Assembly: GCA_963920665.1 (NCBI GenBank)
Contig: OY987263.1
Location: forward strand, 42,691,218-42,755,217
Length of the DNA stretch: 64,000 nucleotides
DNA from: Straminergon stramineum
Lineage: Eukaryota; Streptophyta; Bryopsida; Hypnales; Calliergonaceae
Direction: 5' to 3'
Part shown: positions 58,145 through 64,000 of the stretch, in pieces
How positions within the stretch are numbered: position 1 is the first letter of the stretch
Layout: every line of letters begins with the position of its first letter
Program-made: the position numbers and the translations under genes
The notes under the pieces: model-generated
The model's input: the letters and a program-made list of their open reading frames with translations, nothing else
The model's database searches: none
Told to the model about the DNA's origin: nothing

Positions 58145-59085
58145 TTAACCCCTAAAGTTCCTTGACTATGTTATCACCAAACCCCTTCAAAAACTGCCAT
58201 TTCTAATACAAGTACCGAATTTTTGAAAAATATCATTTTTGGACACATGTAACTGTAGGATCTTGTAGTACACTCAATTGAGAATATGTGGAGAAAAAAA
58301 TCAGAAAATTCCACCTTGTAGATTGCAAGATATTAGCATTTGAAGTGACAAAAATCCTTTTGGGGGCCCTATAAAAAAACGGGCATTTGCACTTCACAAG
58401 ATCACATTTGTATGAAAAAATGTCCAAAACGGTGGTGCTTCTTTAGATTCATTCTTTAATGCAAGTTGGCTACATGCTTGAAAATTTTTAGATCATATGG
58501 AATTGTGCAACATATAGGGAAAAAATAGTAAGTAGAAAGATCGATGTAGAGAATGATTCAAAATACTAAGTTGTTAACAATTTATTAATGGAATTGGAAA
58601 ATCCTATTCCCAATGGTGGTAATGTTATAATAAAAAATCTATATACAATGTTTTTATTTTTTCCAGAAATATTGAAAATTGAGTTAAATAAAGGACTTCA
58701 AAGTTTATTTTAGAGTAAAGAATCCATATTTGTCCACAAACTAAAAGATATCATAACTTTTGACTCATTGATCAAAATGGAATGATTCAAAGCTTCCTAT
58801 GTATATAGAAATCTAGAAAACCAATTTCAAATTTTTATTTTTGAAAAAAATGATTTTTTCAGATCTGCCCAGACTGCCCAAGTTGAGAAACAAACTACAT
58901 ATTAGGCCATAACTTTTGACTCATATTTCCAAATGCCCTGAAATTTAGTGCATATGAAAGATATTCCTTGTCCATACCTTCAATTAAAATTTGGGCCAAA
59001 AATATGAAAATCTCTAGTCACACAGACCTGCCTAAAAAAGTTATGTTGCCAAAAAACACACCTTAATTGGTCCTTTAGGGGTTAA
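58145..59085. mobile_element. Non-autonomous TTAACCCCTAAAG-ended element (941 bp)
   Basis: The left end is TTAACCCCTAAAGTTCC and the right end (reverse complement) TTAACCCCTAAAGGACC, a 13-bp perfect inverted repeat including TTAA. Interior AT-rich, no coding capacity. Confidence 0.6.
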
Positions 59086-61893
59086 AGTGAAGATATTTAC
59101 AAATAGAAAAAAATCACTACTAACCTTTCAATAGGCAAATCCTATATCTTTGTACAAACATCATATTTACATGAATTTCATTAACCTTTAAAGATCAGAG
59201 GGTGCTTTTCAAACCAAAAAAATTGTCAAAAATTGTCAACTTTGGGTACATTGGCCAAATTTTAAAAAGAAACTTATAATATTATAATATTTGAAGTGAC
59301 CAAAAAAATCTTCTTTTCATTCATATGAAATAGAATAAGTAGACTTTGAACCCTCTTGAATTAATATTTCTTTCACTACACAAAAATGAAGATTAGTGCC
59401 ATATATTAATATATCTTGTTAGATACACTCCATGTTATAGTCATGCAAAATGTTATAAGTAGATTAAGGTTTTATCTTACTCTAATTCACTCTACAATAT
59501 GAGGAGGTCAAACATCCTAACAATTTTCTAGCCATTTTTTGATGATTTCTTATGGATTTTATCAATTTAAAAAAAATGTGAATGGTGAAAATATAGAGCC
59601 AAACATTTAGAAAATGTGGAAGTAATTTCAAAATCTTTGACTCTATAGATTTCTAGATTATATTGTTGGAAGTTAGAAGAGGATGTTTTTTTCAAAATTG
59701 CCCTGACATAATTAACAAAGCTTTACCCCTCTTGGAGTTTGATTTTAGAATTAAAATTAATTTTTTTATTAAAATTTTTATGCCATATCACATTAGTTAC
59801 TCAATTAGTTATCTATAAACCAAATTTTAAATGTCGACAAGAGGTTTAGCAAAAGATGCTAAAAGAATGCTCAAATTGCCCAAACTGACTAATTTTCATA
59901 GTCAACCATCATTTTTCATTTTTTGTAAGGCTTGTTCCAAAGAAAATTGCATAATGTTTTCTTAATTTGGTATCTACAATATAATTTTGGCAATTTAGAT
60001 TAGACAATTTTCATAATGAAATTTCTATAATATTAGGATAAATGATTACATTTTCTTCCATATGTTTCCAATAGGCTTATTGCTAGAAAATTTTCATTTT
60101 TTGAAGTCTAAAAATGCATATCCCAAATCAAGATGGTTGTCTACCATTGTATTAGTTTCGTATTTCCTAACACATCCATTTTTGCAAATACACTAAAACC
60201 ACTATTATTGCATTGTCTTGGAGTCAAATAGACTCATATCACACATATTTTAATTTGACATGTGAAAGTTATCTTATCACTTTTAGAAAATATTGTCTTG
60301 GGGCACCATACTAAATTTATTACAAGTAGTAAATCAAATGTAAACAAAAAAATTTAGATTTTGGAAACATGTAATTAGTATTAGCAGGTTAAAATTAGTT
60401 GAATTTGTTTGCTCTCCAATATTTGCACTTAATAGTCACAAACTTCATCTCGGATTTTTGAAGACACTTAAAAAATCTTTTCTATTTGATTAATGGATAG
60501 CCTAGAGTTTGTAACTTGACTCTGAAGTCCTAAATTTTGTTATGGATGGTTTTGGATGATGGAAAAAACAATTCTAAATGTATAATTTGACATGTGCACT
60601 TCCTGTGTGAGCATAAACTATAAAGTGCAAAATTGCCCCCTATCTAGTGCTCCAAAGAATTTCATATGTAGGAAAGAAAATATATTAATGCTATTATTTC
60701 AAGGTTTGGCATTCGAAACCATATATATTTTTCCAAGTGGTGTCCATCACACAAGTCCGTGCATACGTCTTTATCCATTGACTATCAATAAATTTAATGT
60801 ATATTGACTAAATTGATATACACATATTAAAAATTCAAGTATCAATATCATAATAAGGTTAAAATAATAAGTTTAGTCACATTATTCTAGTATAAAGTAT
60901 ATATTTTTTGCTTTAAGCACTAAAAGCTTGAGACAATGCTAATCATGAAATCTTTTCATTGCTAGATTTTCTTAAATATTATTGTTCTTACAAATGATGT
61001 AACAATAAAGTTGATTGAATATTTTGAACAATAGCTTTTTAGTACCCATCAATTATTGACTTGACTTACAAATTTTTCTCCATGGATGAAATGGTTTTAG
61101 ATGGATGGATGACAAAACTAGAGCTAGTTACAACAAATCTATATTTTGTGCAAATTACCCCTTGAGATTTACTTTGTAACATTGTGGAGGACAAAAAGTG
61201 TCTAACAAATGACTTTCATAATTCTTATAGAAACAAAACAATCATGAACATTTCATCTAATAATTTAATCTTTTGGGAAATGATTATGCCATACTTTCAA
61301 AGTTAATCAACCCTTTGAGGATATGTATATATATTTATTGATATTACCAAATGAAACACAAGAATTCAGTGGACTAAAGAAGCTAAATCTTTTACAAGTG
61401 AACACTCAAGTTCGCTCTTGTACCTTTGGAAAACTAAAATTTATTATAAAAAACAAAATTGAAACCAAATAACAAAATACTAGTCAAGATCTCGTAGAAA
61501 TATATATGACGTACACTATGCCATATTTAACTACTTTTGGACTTTGGAAAGTTCAAAAATTAATAATAAAACTAAAATATGGTCATCAAGCCAGACTATG
61601 CAAAACATTGAAAGATTTATACAAAACATCCGGAATTCACTGATTTGTCCAAAAGTAGTTAAGTGTGGCAGCCATCTTCTTGATACTCATATCCACTCTT
61701 CATCATCAACCGAGATTGCTGAAAAGTAACCTTTGTTGCTTTCCGCCAGGTCCGCATGTTCAAAGCTTCAACTGAAGCTCCCAAGTTTTGCTTTCATCGA
61801 TCGATGCCCCCTCCATTTCAATTGTTGCATTGCCTTTGCAGGACTACCGTGCATTTGCTTTGCTTCTCATCTCATCAGTTTAATTGCCACTCT
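59086..61893. other. AT-rich region before the CTL-like gene
   Basis: No supported gene. A single TTAACC-like end near 59190 has no partner identified. The right part must hold the 3' UTR of the minus-strand gene ending at 61894. Confidence 0.5.
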
Positions 61894-64000
61894 CTAGAGC
61901 TCTGCAACTTGAGCTCCATTTTCAGGCAGTGAAGGTGCGGTGGTGATCATGAATGCTCGACAAACCTCTGGCTTGGAGATCTCCCCAACCTCCTTCTCCA
62001 GTGCGTACAAGAAATGCACGGTGGTAATCACAGAAGATATGGCTTTAAAAAACCCTGTTCGCAGCCCGATCATTATAATTATGGGAAAGCCATACGCGCC
62101 GGCAATCAGAAATTTCGTCAAAGGAAGTGTGTTTGAAAAATTCTCCAGCACTCCATAAACCTGCAGCGTAAACAAACAACAACAACAACTTCAACATTCA
62201 AATGTAAACAGATTTAAGTTAACCACATCTGCATTACAGTGGTTGGAAGGGAGACTGGGCAGAAGAGAATTCTGATGCAAATAGAGGCCAAATTTTTTGG
62301 GAAATGATTTTCTCCGAAAAAAAAAGGTGTTTAGGAGGAAATCTTTCAGACTATTTCTATTTCTAGCATCTATTGAAAATAAATGTTAAGGAGTGATGTG
62401 TCGGTTTTTCCTACGCACAACAAGCCGGTACTAGTAAAGCTTACTGCAGTACTGCTGGGCAGATTTCTCAGCCCTAACAATCACAAAAATTAACAACCTT
62501 GCTTCTGAAAAATAATGGAAACCAATCGGTGTCTACTTGACAATCTGGCCAACAGGCATACGGTAGTCAGATGCAAGTGTTAAACTAGCACTTTGGGTGT
62601 GGGCTGCTTGAACAAACCAATTAAACTTCACACTATCAAAGGCTGCCAATGCTGTCTGTACCCAACTATTAGGATCGGCACTTCATGACAAATATTTATT
62701 TGAAGTTGGAAAAACAATTCAGGCAAATGCTAAGATAGGAATATTTTTTCAGAATTCGTACTTTCTCCCTACCAAATTTATATGAAAAGAAAATATATCC
62801 CTAACATTTTAGCATCCATTTTTAGAGTTATTTTTTGCCAATCTAGATAGTATTTGGTATTGCTTACAAATTATTAATTAGAGAGGTTCTAATAGGCATT
62901 GAATGGACAAACTTACAACAAGTGTTTGAAGAAGAGTACATATGAGGGTCATTCCCATGAGGGTCATCCCCACAAGTGCATCAATTGCCAAGTAATGGGA
63001 ATTAGTCATGGCTATGAAAATTGGTGAAGTTGGTAGCGAGGAATTGTATGATTGCTTTACAGACTCCCAAATGCCTAGAAATATGGAAGCCAATCGAGGA
63101 TAACGCTCTGAAAATTGGGACACCCATGAAAAGCATCCCTGAAGGATGCTTAACATTAACCCTTGGCTGTTGTTGTTTAATACTTCATCACTTAATTTCT
63201 TCTCCAAGGATCTCGCCAATAACACAATATATGTGGTAACAATTGTGCCGAGCATGCATGCTGTTCCAAATGATGGTCCATATGCATTCCTGTCATCAAA
63301 ACTAAATTAGAAAATATGATGGAGATGTACCTTGACCACTAAGGTAGTACAGTACATTCAATCACCATTGCCCAAAATGTGACACTGAAAATGAGACACC
63401 TACCTTTTTTTATAGTGTCCTAATGATGCATGCTAAAGTGTGTAGGAATTCTTTTTCAATTATCAATAAGATCCAATAAAAATTATTCATGTTCAATAAT
63501 AGTATCAATACTTAGTTGTAATTAGTGAAGATTATAGGTGCACATATCTTAAGTTTAAAGAAATTAACTATACCTAAAATCATCCCAATGAACTCTTGAA
63601 CATAGTTCCTATTATGAAACTTTTTGCTCTAGTTCTTTTCGAATCCAGGTAGAAGTCATAAGAGGATTCCAAAATTCTCTTAGCTTGCTTTTTTTAATAC
63701 CATAACTTATGAATAAACTATTAATATTCAAAAGTGCTGAATTTTTTTACCCAAAATCAACTGTAGGCTTTTACAAATTTGTGAGGCTGAACGTTTAGGC
63801 AAGAATATATAGGGCGACCTCGGTCTTAGAAACAGGGTCGCAGTTCGGTGCGCACTTAATTTCGCCAAACATTCAGCTTATCTGTGATTGTACTTAAATA
63901 ACTGACAAAGATCAATTTCTCATGCACTATATCTCACCTCAGTGAACGCTTGATGTTGCCGATGGCGGATGAGCCTGTGGGGGTAAAGTACCAGAGCGAG
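61894..64000 (-). CDS. Choline transporter-like (SLC44/CTL-type) membrane protein, last three exons only
   Basis: Minus-strand exons: 64000-63938 (open at the window edge), 63289-62917 and 62160-61894 with TAG stop. GT-AG introns of 648 and 756 bp join in frame (AG|G, then phase 0). The first visible exon ends LWYFTPTGSSAIGNIKRSLR and joins NAYGPSFGTACMLGTIV. The pattern W-YF-P-G, RSL, (A)-GPSFGT is that of the CTL/PNS1 (plasma-membrane choline transporter) family, as I recall it. Further hydrophobic segments (LVGMTLMGMTLICTLLQTLV; FLIAGAYGFPIIIMIGL; ISSVITTVHFLYALE) fit its C-terminal membrane helices. The N-terminal half lies beyond the window. Family members move or are linked to choline and are membrane-bound; the exact substrate here is not shown. 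The similarity is modest, so another multi-pass family is possible. Confidence 0.6.

Noticed and set aside
63790..63880. GC-rich patch with GCGACC/GGTCGC as an RNA gene
   Set aside because: It lies inside an intron of the CTL-like gene, and I could not match it to any tRNA, snRNA or 5S pattern.

Overview
The window looks like nuclear DNA of a land plant, probably a seedless one (bryophyte, lycophyte or fern), though the exact lineage cannot be fixed from sequence alone. The evidence is spliceosomal GT-AG introns, a TIR-NB-LRR immune receptor whose TIR begins with an FLSHSGAQ-type motif, an NFD4/nodulin-like MFS gene, a Ty1-copia retrotransposon, MULE-like transposase genes, and long AT-rich spacers. 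The TIR type points to seedless plants only through recall of the family. No bacterial-type operons or CRISPR arrays are present, and no tRNA or rRNA gene was seen.

Layout. 0-19 kb is repeat-dominated. It holds several 75-110 bp palindromes (hairpins), a diverged ~68-bp satellite (1.37-3.17 kb), and two directly repeated copies of a large MULE-like transposase gene (6.07-10.15 and 14.36-18.42 kb). Both copies are broken and share one intron position. They carry flanking accessory ORF fragments and are separated by a 352-bp tandem repeat whose junctions are palindromes. 20-25 kb holds unassigned DNA and repeats. 25.8-29.6 kb is a multi-exon TIR-NB-LRR gene in forward orientation. 30-35.5 kb is mostly unassigned, with a possible small gene and a trihelix-like transposon ORF remnant. 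35,759-41,414 is a complete but mutated Ty1-copia element with 170-bp LTRs and an ATAAC target duplication. 42.6-43.7 kb is a small two-exon gene. 44,994-47,862 (minus) is a three-exon MFS transporter preceded by a ~180-bp tandem repeat. 49-61.9 kb is AT-rich and gene-poor, with several elements whose ends read TTAACCC. 61.9 kb to the right edge (minus) holds the last three exons of a choline-transporter-like (SLC44/CTL-like) membrane protein.

Functionally there is no operon-like cooperation. There are four independent host genes: an immune receptor, a small conserved protein, an MFS transporter and a CTL-like protein. They sit among decaying transposons. The most unusual signals are (i) the palindrome family, some members of which share a TCGGATCCGA-like centre while their arms differ from copy to copy; (ii) the TTAA/CCC-ended elements, which recall piggyBac ends; and (iii) the stop-codon spectrum of the copia element, about 16 TAG of 21 stops by hand count, which fits deamination of methylated CHG and CG sites.
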